Source of the DNA: JBCFBK01 sp039679975 | Lineage (GTDB): Bacteria > Bacteroidota > Bacteroidia > Bacteroidales > Prolixibacteraceae | Length of the DNA stretch: 13,206 nucleotides | Reading direction: 5' to 3' | NCBI GenBank assembly: GCA_039679975.1 | Contig: JBDKTZ010000196.1 | Span: forward strand, 1-13,206 | Part shown: piece by piece, positions 6,854 through 13,206 of the stretch | Position numbering within the stretch: the first letter of the stretch is position 1 | Layout: the number at the start of each line of letters is the position of its first letter | Position numbers and translations under genes: made by a program | Notes under the pieces: model-generated | Told to the model about the DNA's origin: nothing | What the model saw: only the letters and a program-made list of their open reading frames with translations | Database searches by the model: none

Positions 6854-7156
6854 CTATTCTTCTTCAACAATCACAAACACTTCCTCATTTTTCTTTTTCA
6901 TCAGGAACTGCTCCCTTGCAAACTTTTCAAGGTTTTTTTTGTTTGTCCGGAGCTCATGGATTTTTCTCTTATCGGACAAGATCTTCGCTTTCAAATATTC
7001 TTTTTGTTCAATGAGTTGCTCCAGCTTATTCTGATCGCGAAAATGCTGAACAAGATTATAGTCGTCGAAAAAGCCAATCCACAAAATGAAAAAGACTGAA
7101 GCAAACAGCATTTCCTTCCTTATCTTTTTCAGAACTGATGAAATCAACTTCCCCAT
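6854..7156 (-). CDS. FtsB/DivIC-like septum formation initiator
   Basis: This 100-residue bitopic membrane protein has a basic cytoplasmic start (MGKLISSVLKKIRKE), one transmembrane segment (about 15-30, MLFASVFFILWIGFF), and then an extracytoplasmic coiled coil (about 36-72) rich in Lys, Glu and Leu. It ends with NLEKFAREQFLMKKKNEEVFVI (75-96), the conserved C-terminal motif of the FtsB/DivIC family. These proteins pair with FtsL and FtsQ to trigger septal peptidoglycan synthesis at the divisome. Length and topology fit well. It lies downstream of pruA on the same strand, but a strong terminator and an exact -7 box separate them, so it is probably its own transcription unit. Whether to call it FtsB or DivIC cannot be decided from sequence. 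Confidence 0.85.
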   Translation of the reverse strand: MGKLISSVLKKIRKEMLFASVFFILWIGFFDDYNLVQHFRDQNKLEQLIEQKEYLKAKILSDKRKIHELRTNKKNLEKFAREQFLMKKKNEEVFVIVEEE

Positions 7157-7172
7157 ATGTTATTTTTTGAAA

Positions 7173-7180
7173 CAAAAATA
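7173..7180 (-). promoter_or_regulatory. Bacteroidetes-type -7 box for the ftsB-like gene
   Basis: The minus strand reads TATTTTTG here, an exact TAnnTTTG match, 16 bases before the ATG. A TTTG (minus strand) at 7192-7195 is only 11 bases further upstream, so a standard -33 box is not evident. The leader would be short, about 10 bases. Confidence 0.5.
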
Positions 7181-7196
7181 AGCGATCTGAGCAAAT

Positions 7197-7229
7197 AAAA
7201 AAAGAGATAATCCGAATCATCTCCTCTTT
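7197..7229 (-). terminator. Intrinsic terminator after pruA
   Basis: On the minus strand GAGATGAT and ATTATCTC (7216-7223 and 7204-7211) form an 8-bp stem with one G-T pair and a TCGG loop. It is extended outward by AAAGAG pairing with the run of seven T that follows (7203-7197). Position directly after the pruA stop and the T-run make this a good Rho-independent terminator. Confidence 0.8.
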
Positions 7230-7235
7230 ATTGTT

Positions 7236-8873
7236 TTATTCCTGATCCGGCAAAAAACTCGGATACAGATAGTTTATTGGAGGAACAAAATTTTCCTTAA
7301 TGGTGCGGATGGAAGTCCACCTTAGCATATTAAATACAGAACCGGCTTTATCATTGGTCCCGGAGCCTCTTGCTCCGCCAAAAGGTTGCTGTCCCACTAC
7401 AGCACCTGTAGGCTTATCGTTGATGTAAAAATTACCCGCTGCATTTTCCAATCGTTTAGTAATTTTTTCGATCTGGTAACGGTCTTGCGAAAAAACAGCA
7501 CCTGTAAGAGCGTAAATTGAAGTCCTGTCAAGAATGCTCAGGATCTCATCCAACTGATCATCCTCATAAACATAAATGGTCAAAACAGGTCCAAACAATT
7601 CCTCCACCATCGTGATGTAATCCGCTTTTTTTGCAAGGATCACGGTCGGTTCAATGAAATATCCTACGGTCTTATCAGACTTGCCTCCAAAAATCACTTC
7701 TGCATCATCATCTGTTCTGGCCCGTTCAATGTAATCGGTCAACTTATTAAATGAAGCTTCATCAATGACGGCATTAATAAAATTGGTAAAGTCTTCGGGT
7801 GGTCCCATTTTTAGCGTGGACAGGTCCCTCCCAAGACATTCACGCACTTCCGTCCAAATACTTTCTGAAATGTATGCTCTGGAAGCGGCAGAACATTTTT
7901 GTCCCTGGTATTCAAAAGCCCCACGGATAATTGCGGCTGTCAGTACCTGAGGATTGGCTGTTTGATCAGCAATAATAAAATCTTTCCCGCCGGTCTCCCC
8001 CACTATCCTTGGGTATGATTTATACTTATGAATATTTTCTCCTATTGTTTTCCAAATTCCCTGAAAAACACCGGTTGATCCTGTAAAATGAATTCCTGCG
8101 AAATCAGGATCAGTCAGCACCACATCAGAAGCAACAGGGCCTGGGGTGTAAACCAGATTAATCACCCCGTCAGGGAGCCCGGCTTCCATGAGAACTTCCA
8201 TGATGACAAAAGCTGAATAAACAGCGGCCTTGGAGGGCTTCCATACAACCACATTTCCCATTATGGCAGGAGCAGAAGGTAAATTCCCTGCAATTGATGT
8301 AAAATTGAAGGGGGTAAGTGCGAATACAAACCCTTCGAGCGGACGAAATTCATTATAATTCCATTGTCCTGCTGCCGAGTCCGGCTGCATCCGGTATATA
8401 TCGGTCATACAGTTCACTCCAAATCGGAAAAAGTCGGCCAGTTCACAAGCGGCATCAATCTCTGCCTGATAAACGTTTTTGGATTGTCCGAGCATTGATG
8501 CCGCATTAATTTTGTACCGGTATGGGCCTGCCAGCAGATCGGCTGCTTTCAGGAAAACAGATGCTCTGTGTTGCCACGACAGATCAGTCCATTTTGCTTT
8601 GGCCTGCATCGCAGCATCAATAGCCATCTTCACATGAGAGGCATCTCCCTGATAATAATATCCAAGCGTATGATGAATGTCGTGAGGAGGAGCAAAACGG
8701 ACACGCCGATTTGTAGTCACTTCTTTTCCTCCAATAATCATAGGCAACTCCGCTTCAACTGACCTCAATTCCGCAAGTTTTGCTTTTAAACCGGCTCGCT
8801 CTGCAGATCCCGGAGCATAAGCCAGGACCGGCTCATTCTTTGCTGCCGGCACATTAAAAATTCCGTTAGTCAT
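7236..8873 (-). CDS. pruA: L-glutamate gamma-semialdehyde (1-pyrroline-5-carboxylate) dehydrogenase
   Basis: This enzyme oxidises glutamate-gamma-semialdehyde to glutamate with NAD+, the second step of proline breakdown. The 545 residues match the stand-alone, ALDH4A1-like form rather than bifunctional PutA; no proline dehydrogenase domain or gene is in the window. Visible sites are TPFNFTSIAGNLPSAPA (187-203), WKPS for NAD binding (211-214), FTGST (263-267), the general base Glu293 in VGETGGKD, and the nucleophile Cys327 in GQKCSAASRAY. The 34-residue Glu-Cys spacing agrees with ALDH4A1. The C-terminal substrate-binding part has PFGGARGSGTNDKAG. The start is supported by AGGGGATC directly before the ATG. 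The gene is divergent from the sensor kinase, with an exact -7 box at 8947-8954 and a terminator at its end, so it appears monocistronic. Confidence 0.95.
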   Translation of the reverse strand: MTNGIFNVPAAKNEPVLAYAPGSAERAGLKAKLAELRSVEAELPMIIGGKEVTTNRRVRFAPPHDIHHTLGYYYQGDASHVKMAIDAAMQAKAKWTDLSWQHRASVFLKAADLLAGPYRYKINAASMLGQSKNVYQAEIDAACELADFFRFGVNCMTDIYRMQPDSAAGQWNYNEFRPLEGFVFALTPFNFTSIAGNLPSAPAIMGNVVVWKPSKAAVYSAFVIMEVLMEAGLPDGVINLVYTPGPVASDVVLTDPDFAGIHFTGSTGVFQGIWKTIGENIHKYKSYPRIVGETGGKDFIIADQTANPQVLTAAIIRGAFEYQGQKCSAASRAYISESIWTEVRECLGRDLSTLKMGPPEDFTNFINAVIDEASFNKLTDYIERARTDDDAEVIFGGKSDKTVGYFIEPTVILAKKADYITMVEELFGPVLTIYVYEDDQLDEILSILDRTSIYALTGAVFSQDRYQIEKITKRLENAAGNFYINDKPTGAVVGQQPFGGARGSGTNDKAGSVFNMLRWTSIRTIKENFVPPINYLYPSFLPDQE

Positions 8874-8946
8874 GATCCCCTTTTTTATATGTTTATATCT
8901 TATATACTCTCACAGACCACCGGCAAGCAATTGCCCGCGTTCACCG

Positions 8947-8954
8947 CAAAACTA
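8947..8954 (-). promoter_or_regulatory. Bacteroidetes-type -7 box for pruA
   Basis: The minus strand reads TAGTTTTG, an exact TAnnTTTG match, 73 bases upstream of the pruA ATG in the 209-base divergent region. A TTAG (minus strand) at 8977-8980, 22 bases away, is a poor -33 candidate. On the plus strand TATATTTA (9048-9055) is a one-mismatch -7 candidate for the kinase gene. Confidence 0.45.
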
Positions 8955-9082
8955 TAGATTCTCTTCATCCTATATCCTAATAAAAGTCAGCTTTCAAAAA
9001 AGCTTGATCCTCCTTTTCAAAAAACTTCATTCCGCAGCAAAAATTACTATATTTAATGCGTTTTTAACAGATCGGATCATTC

Positions 9083-11167
9083 ATGCTTAAATTTGTATCC
9101 AGTTTATTTCCTAAATCCCTTAAGTCGGATTCAACAAACGGAAAACTCCAATTGATTGGAATGTACGTGGTTATGTCCTCCGGATTGATTTTTAGCATGT
9201 TCGATTTCTTATTCGCTATTACCGGGTATTCAAACGATGCCTGCATCCCCGGTGATCTCTCGCTGATGACTATTTTCATGATCAGCCTTTTATGCCTGCG
9301 CAATTATCAACCAATGTGCGCAATTAACGCAACTTTTATGGTTCCCTTTGCCATTTATTTTTTCTTTATATCGGATACCTTCGCAATTTCCCCTCCACAT
9401 TCCACCATCAGGCAAACCTTATGGTCATTGATGGCTGTCTTTGTGTTTATTCTCTTTTTTAACACTCATTGGAAAAGAATAAGCGTTTTCTACCTGATCA
9501 GCCTTGTCACCCTTACCTATCATCTATTTGCTATCGGCCGTTTAAAGGACATTACTTCCTTTTACTGGCAACAGGATGAGTTTTTTCTTAATCCTTATTT
9601 TATTCTTACGATCGGCTGGATCGTAAGCATTTTGTTTTCATGGAAATTTGAGCGCTCTCTTTATGAATTGAAAAAAAAGACCGAAGATACTGATGCTGCA
9701 ATTTCAAACGCTTTCCGTCAGTTTCCTCAGGGATTGATGGTGTTGGATATCAAAAGGGACGAAGCCAATCACCCCATCGGATTACAATCGATCAAAGTAA
9801 ATCGTGCCTTTGAATCTGTATTTAAAGCTGGCGCCAGGGAATTGAGAAATGTAAATGCTGACCTGGTATTCCCGAAAATTTTTCGGAATTCATTTGATTG
9901 GAATGATTTTTTCCTGTTTTCCAATAAGCTTACCACCAGGTTTTATCTGGAGCACCTAAAAAAATGGATCGAATTATTTATTCTTTCCAACGAGAAAGAC
10001 CGTGTTATTTGTATTTTCTATGATGTTTCGGAGAAGGAAGAACATATTTTGAAACTGGAAGAAAGTAAAAAGCGTTACCAAGTTCTTCTTGAGGCAATTC
10101 CCGATCTCTTTTTTATTATTGACAAAGACGGCATTTACGTCGACTTTGTCGTCAAGGAAACGGAATTCATCCAAATTAAGCCTAACGACATTATTGGCCA
10201 CTCGATTTTCGAGGTGGGTTTTTCTGAAAATATGTCAAGAAAAATCTATCAATGTATACTCGACGCTATCGAAAAAGACAGTATCGAAACGATAGAATAT
10301 GCATTGAGTGTTGAAAAAGGCACGGCCATGTTCGAAATGAGAATCGCGAGACTGGACGATCATTCGGTTATTTCCATTGCGCGCGACATCACAAAACGCA
10401 AAATAACGGAAATGAAACTGGAGGAAGCAAAACAGCGAGCCGAAGAAGCTGATGAATTAAAATCAGCTTTCCTCGCCAATATCTCACACGAGATCAGGAC
10501 ACCCATGAACGCGATTATTGGATTCTCGAGGATGATTGGTTCACCTGATTTTGATAACGAAGAAAAAGAAAGGTTTGTAGAGATTATTGTCAGCAATGGG
10601 AAACTGCTGATGGAAATGGTCAATAACATGATCAGCATTTCAAAAATTGAAAGTAACCAGATCACAGTCACTAAAGGTATATGCAAGATCAATGACCTGA
10701 TGGTTGAACTCTATCGCGAATACAGCATGGAGATGATCAACAAACCGGTCCGGCTCAAGCTCCTGGCCGAAAACTCCAATCCCAAATTTAGTCTTGTCAC
10801 AGATAAGTATTTGCTTTCAGAAATTCTGAAAAAACTGATTGACAATGCCATTAAATTTACTCATCAGGGAGAAATCGAATTTGGCTACCGGATGGAAGGA
10901 AAAGAAAAAATCAGATTCTTTATAAAGGATACTGGAATTGGCATTGACCAGTCTAACCTGGAACGTATTTTTGAACGTTTTCTTCAGATCGATCATACCA
11001 CCACCAGAAAATATGAAGGTACTGGTCTTGGGTTGGCCATTGCCCGTCATTATACTGAATTGCTGGGGGGAGCGATCGAGGTAAAATCGGAGGTAAACAG
11101 CGGTTCAGAATTTTCTTTTTGGTTGCCGGTGGAAGAGGAATCTTCTATTTTAAAGATCGTGCGTTGA
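9083..11167 (+). CDS. Membrane-bound PAS sensor histidine kinase, orphan
   Basis: The 694-residue protein senses a signal and autophosphorylates on His. The N-terminal part has about six transmembrane helices (22-46, 58-73, 80-97, 111-127, 133-152, 170-187) that match no sensor family I can name. Two PAS-like regions follow: an atypical one (about 204-316, QFPQGLMVLDIK to FYDVSEKEE) and a canonical one (about 329-438, LLEAIPDLFFIIDKDG to ARDITKRK). The kinase core is complete: H box ANISHEIRTPMN with His469, N box LIDNAIKFT with Asn588, G1 DTGIGI (616), F box FERFLQ and G2 GTGLGLA (646-652). There is no C-terminal receiver domain and no response regulator gene in the window, so its partner lies elsewhere. 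It is divergent from pruA and precedes nqrA by 273 bases; a regulatory tie to either is speculation. Confidence 0.92.
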   Translation: MLKFVSSLFPKSLKSDSTNGKLQLIGMYVVMSSGLIFSMFDFLFAITGYSNDACIPGDLSLMTIFMISLLCLRNYQPMCAINATFMVPFAIYFFFISDTFAISPPHSTIRQTLWSLMAVFVFILFFNTHWKRISVFYLISLVTLTYHLFAIGRLKDITSFYWQQDEFFLNPYFILTIGWIVSILFSWKFERSLYELKKKTEDTDAAISNAFRQFPQGLMVLDIKRDEANHPIGLQSIKVNRAFESVFKAGARELRNVNADLVFPKIFRNSFDWNDFFLFSNKLTTRFYLEHLKKWIELFILSNEKDRVICIFYDVSEKEEHILKLEESKKRYQVLLEAIPDLFFIIDKDGIYVDFVVKETEFIQIKPNDIIGHSIFEVGFSENMSRKIYQCILDAIEKDSIETIEYALSVEKGTAMFEMRIARLDDHSVISIARDITKRKITEMKLEEAKQRAEEADELKSAFLANISHEIRTPMNAIIGFSRMIGSPDFDNEEKERFVEIIVSNGKLLMEMVNNMISISKIESNQITVTKGICKINDLMVELYREYSMEMINKPVRLKLLAENSNPKFSLVTDKYLLSEILKKLIDNAIKFTHQGEIEFGYRMEGKEKIRFFIKDTGIGIDQSNLERIFERFLQIDHTTTRKYEGTGLGLAIARHYTELLGGAIEVKSEVNSGSEFSFWLPVEEESSILKIVR

Positions 11168-11277
11168 CGACACGAAAAATTAATGAAAAGATAACGAAAG
11201 AATTCTTCAAAAAAAATGAAGCAGCAGCTTTTAAAGACAATTTTCCATATTCTTTTTTATTAATTATCAACAAACTA

Positions 11278-11377
11278 CACCATTTTTTTTCAACCTCTGT
11301 TCATCTCCCGACCTTTCAATTACATTTCCGCGCTTTGAATACGTATAATCATTCCAAATTGTGAATAAAAAATGGTG
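11278..11377. repeat. Widely spaced 11-bp inverted repeat upstream of nqrA
   Basis: CACCATTTTTT (11278-11288) and AAAAAATGGTG (11367-11377) are exact reverse complements separated by 78 bases in the AT-rich region between the kinase and nqrA. The six-base A/T run makes part of the match cheap, but CACCA/TGGTG adds specificity. It could be a paired regulator site or chance. Confidence 0.35.
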
Positions 11378-11397
11378 AAAGGTTTTCAATAAATATG

Positions 11398-11405
11398 TAC
11401 TTTTA
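11398..11405 (+). promoter_or_regulatory. Candidate -7 box for nqrA
   Basis: TACTTTTA matches TAnnTTTG except for the last base and lies 36 bases before the nqrA ATG. No convincing -33 element is spaced correctly. As nqr operons are normally transcribed from just before nqrA, the position is sensible, but the match alone is weak. Confidence 0.3.
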
Positions 11406-11440
11406 CAACCCTAAAACGACAAATATAACAAGGGATTACA

Positions 11441-12793
11441 ATGTCAAAGCATTTTAAATTCAAACGCGGGCTGGATATACGGATAAAGGGAACCCCAGAA
11501 GCTGTTCTGATGGATGCTCCGGTGTCCGGAACCGTAGCCCTTAAGCCAACAGATTTCTTTGGTTTAGTCCCCAAATTAAGTGTCAAAGCTGATGCACAGG
11601 TAAAAGCTGGTGACGCCCTGTTCTTCGATAAATATCATCCTGAAATTTTATTCACTTCACCCGTCAGCGGAACGGTAAAAGCAATCAACCGGGGAGAACG
11701 TCGCAAAATACTCGAAATTGTGATTGAGTCTGACGGGAAAAACGAATTCCGGGCGTTCCCTGTTGTTGACCCGCTAACCCTGCCAAAAGAAGAAATTATC
11801 AGGTTGCTGTTGGAAAGCGGACTTTGGCCAAACATCATACAACGGCCATATGGAATATTGGCAAATCCGGCGATCACTCCCAAACATATTTTTATTTCAG
11901 GATTCGACTCAGCTCCGCTCGCACCTGATTACGAATTCATTTTCAAAAACGATCAGGCTGCCCTGCAAACCGGTATAAACGCATTGAGCAAATTGACGGA
12001 CGGCTCGATTTACCTTGGAATATCACTCAAACAAGCCAACGGTATTTTTGCTTCTGTGAAAAATGCGACTGTTAATATCTTTGAAGGACCTCATCCTGCA
12101 GGGAATGTGGGAGTTCATATTCATCATGTGTCGCCCCTGTTCAAAGGAGATACAATCTGGACTGTTTCTCCTCAGGCAGTAGTGTTTATTGGTCGCCTGT
12201 TTAAGGAAGGAAAGCTGAATGCCACCAAAATTATCGCTTTGTCCGGCTCTGAGGTAAAAAAGCCACAATATTACAAAACCATGCTTGGAGCCGAATTAAC
12301 AAACCTTCTGAGCACTACAACAAAAAAAGAAACTCACGAGCGTTATATCAGCGGGAATGTACTCACAGGTAAAAAGATAGACCGTAATGATTATCTTGGT
12401 TTTTTTGATCAGATGATCACGGTGATTCCCGAAGGCGATGATTATGAGCCACTTGGGTGGGCATTGCCGGGAAAAGATAAATTTTCAGCAAGCAAAACTT
12501 TTCTGTCCGCATTATTTCCCCAAAAAGAGTATGTGCTCACAGCCAATATGCACGGCGGAGAACGAGCCTTTGTTTTGACCGGCCAGTACGAGCAGTTCCT
12601 GCCCATGGACCTTCTGCCCGTTTACCTTTTAAAAGCGATTCTTACAAATGACATCGACAGGATGGAACAGCTGGGAATTTATGAAGTAATTGAAGAAGAC
12701 CTTGCCCTTTGTGAATTTGCTGATACTTCAAAAATAAAAGTTCAGGAAATCCTGCGTGAGGGACTCAATATCATGATGAAAGAAGTGGGATAA
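11441..12793 (+). CDS. nqrA: Na+-translocating NADH:quinone reductase subunit A
   Basis: NqrA is the peripheral cytoplasmic-side subunit of the six-subunit Na+-NQR, which oxidises NADH, reduces quinone and exports Na+. The protein has 450 residues, normal for the family. It opens FKFKRGLDIRIKGTPE, followed by a barrel-sandwich region with DAPVSGTVALKPTDFFGLVPKL, VKAGDALFFDK and SPVSGTVKAINRGERRKILEIVIE (about 25-97). Later come ESGLWPNIIQRPYG, the conserved FEGPHPAGNVGVHIHHVSP and HERYISGNVLTG, and a C-terminal part with LPMDLLPVYLLKAIL. AAGGG at about 11430-11434 before the ATG serves as a ribosome binding site. NqrB follows after 66 bases, so this is the head of the nqrABCDEF operon. Confidence 0.96.
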   Translation: MSKHFKFKRGLDIRIKGTPEAVLMDAPVSGTVALKPTDFFGLVPKLSVKADAQVKAGDALFFDKYHPEILFTSPVSGTVKAINRGERRKILEIVIESDGKNEFRAFPVVDPLTLPKEEIIRLLLESGLWPNIIQRPYGILANPAITPKHIFISGFDSAPLAPDYEFIFKNDQAALQTGINALSKLTDGSIYLGISLKQANGIFASVKNATVNIFEGPHPAGNVGVHIHHVSPLFKGDTIWTVSPQAVVFIGRLFKEGKLNATKIIALSGSEVKKPQYYKTMLGAELTNLLSTTTKKETHERYISGNVLTGKKIDRNDYLGFFDQMITVIPEGDDYEPLGWALPGKDKFSASKTFLSALFPQKEYVLTANMHGGERAFVLTGQYEQFLPMDLLPVYLLKAILTNDIDRMEQLGIYEVIEEDLALCEFADTSKIKVQEILREGLNIMMKEVG

Positions 12794-12797
12794 CAAA

Positions 12798-12855
12798 CGC
12801 TTCGGGTAAGCAGTGCAAAATCAATTAGTTTGTATTTTGCCGGGCGGGAGAAGCG
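12798..12855 (+). promoter_or_regulatory. Possible intercistronic RNA hairpin between nqrA and nqrB
   Basis: Two nested complementary pairs occur in the 66-base spacer: CGCTTC (12798-12803) with GAAGCG (12850-12855), and GCAAAAT (12815-12821) with ATTTTGC (12834-12840), with an 11/9-base internal loop and a 12-base apical loop. The outer right arm touches the GGGAG ribosome binding site (12846-12850) of nqrB, so folding could modulate its translation. Stability is uncertain. Confidence 0.3.
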
Positions 12856-12859
12856 ACTA

Positions 12860-13206
12860 ATGAAAATGAAACATAACAATTCAATGAAAGCTATAAAAAA
12901 CTTTTTTGAAAAGACGAAACCATATGTGGAGAAAGGCGGAAAATACCATTGGTTACATTCCACTCACGATGCATTCTTCACATTCCTGTTCGTTCCAAAA
13001 ACAACATCAAAATCAGGCACACACATCCACGATGCCATCGATATGAAAAGAACCATGAGTATCGTGGTTCTGTCGCTGGTTCCGGCTCTGCTGTTTGGGA
13101 TGTATAATGTAGGATACCAGCACTTTGGCGCTTTAGGGCAACTGGACGCTGTAGGTTTTACACAGATGTTCCTTTTCGGATTGATGAAAGTACTGCCAAT
13201 TATTAT
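12860..13206 (+). CDS. nqrB: Na+-translocating NADH:quinone reductase subunit B, 3' end outside window
   Basis: The frame stays open to the window edge, giving about 115 residues of an integral membrane subunit that carries covalent FMN and riboflavin and lines the Na+ path. Recognisable family sequence includes GGKYHWLHSTHDAFFTFLFVP, with KSGTHIHDAIDMKRTMS and the first membrane helix IVVLSLVPALLFGMYNVGYQ, then a second hydrophobic stretch MFLFGLMKVLPII. GGGAG at 12846-12850 is well spaced for the ATG at 12860; an in-frame ATG at 12884 (MKAIKNFFEKTKPY) better matches the start of Bacteroides homologues as I recall them, so the true start may be 24 bases later. The FMN-attachment Thr lies beyond the window. 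Confidence 0.93.
   Translation, partial: MKMKHNNSMKAIKNFFEKTKPYVEKGGKYHWLHSTHDAFFTFLFVPKTTSKSGTHIHDAIDMKRTMSIVVLSLVPALLFGMYNVGYQHFGALGQLDAVGFTQMFLFGLMKVLPII

Noticed and set aside
9083..11167. Hybrid histidine kinase with a receiver domain
   Set aside because: The protein ends 42 residues after the GTGLGLA box; there is no room for a receiver domain.
11157..11175. TCGTG...CACGA hairpin spanning the kinase stop codon as a terminator
   Set aside because: Five-bp stem followed by A-rich, not T-rich, sequence on the coding strand.
1..13206. CRISPR array, tRNA, rRNA, insertion sequence or integration site
   Set aside because: No regularly spaced repeats, no recognisable tRNA or rRNA segments, and no transposase or integrase were seen on either strand.

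Overview
The window looks like chromosomal core sequence from a member of the Bacteroidota, probably Bacteroidales or a relative. The reasons are the gene families (a Bacteroidetes-type AMP nucleosidase, a stand-alone HsdR N-terminal domain protein beside holA, single-domain pruA, YqgE, and the nqr operon), four exact TAnnTTTG boxes of the Bacteroidetes sigma-ABfr type shortly upstream of genes, and mostly weak Shine-Dalgarno sequences. I see no rRNA, tRNA, insertion sequence, phage gene, CRISPR array or obvious defence or biosynthetic island. Coding density is high and no gap reaches 300 bases.

Layout. 1-833 (+) is the 3' part of a YeaD-type hexose-6-phosphate mutarotase, closed by a 14-bp terminator hairpin. 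recR follows (934-1563, +) with its own -7 box, then a GNAT acetyltransferase (1639-2166, +). A small solo PD-(D/E)xK nuclease-like gene (2188-2646, -) faces away from amn (AMP nucleosidase, 2744-3514, +). Next come holA (3568-4566, +), a rhomboid protease one base behind it (4568-5176, +), and a class IV aminotransferase-fold protein (5228-6046, +) whose PLP-binding residues are replaced. That gene converges on yqgE (6043-6636, -), the two stop codons sharing TTAA. Two more minus-strand genes follow: an FtsB/DivIC-like division protein (6854-7156) and pruA (7236-8873), each with a terminator candidate and a -7 box. Divergent from pruA is an orphan membrane sensor histidine kinase (9083-11167, +). 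The window ends with nqrA (11441-12793, +) and the first part of nqrB (12860 to the edge), the start of the Na+-pumping NADH:quinone reductase operon.

How the genes fit together. recR, holA and possibly the nuclease-like protein belong to DNA replication and repair. amn and the mutarotase act in nucleotide and sugar-phosphate metabolism. pruA produces glutamate and NADH from proline-derived semialdehyde, and Nqr reoxidises NADH while pumping Na+. No single pathway unites the window.

The most unusual item is the degenerate class IV aminotransferase: Arg replaces the catalytic Lys and the PLP-phosphate-binding motifs are lost, which suggests a pseudoenzyme. The solo HsdR_N-like protein and the orphan kinase come next. 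I did not find a convincing multi-gene system of a new kind.
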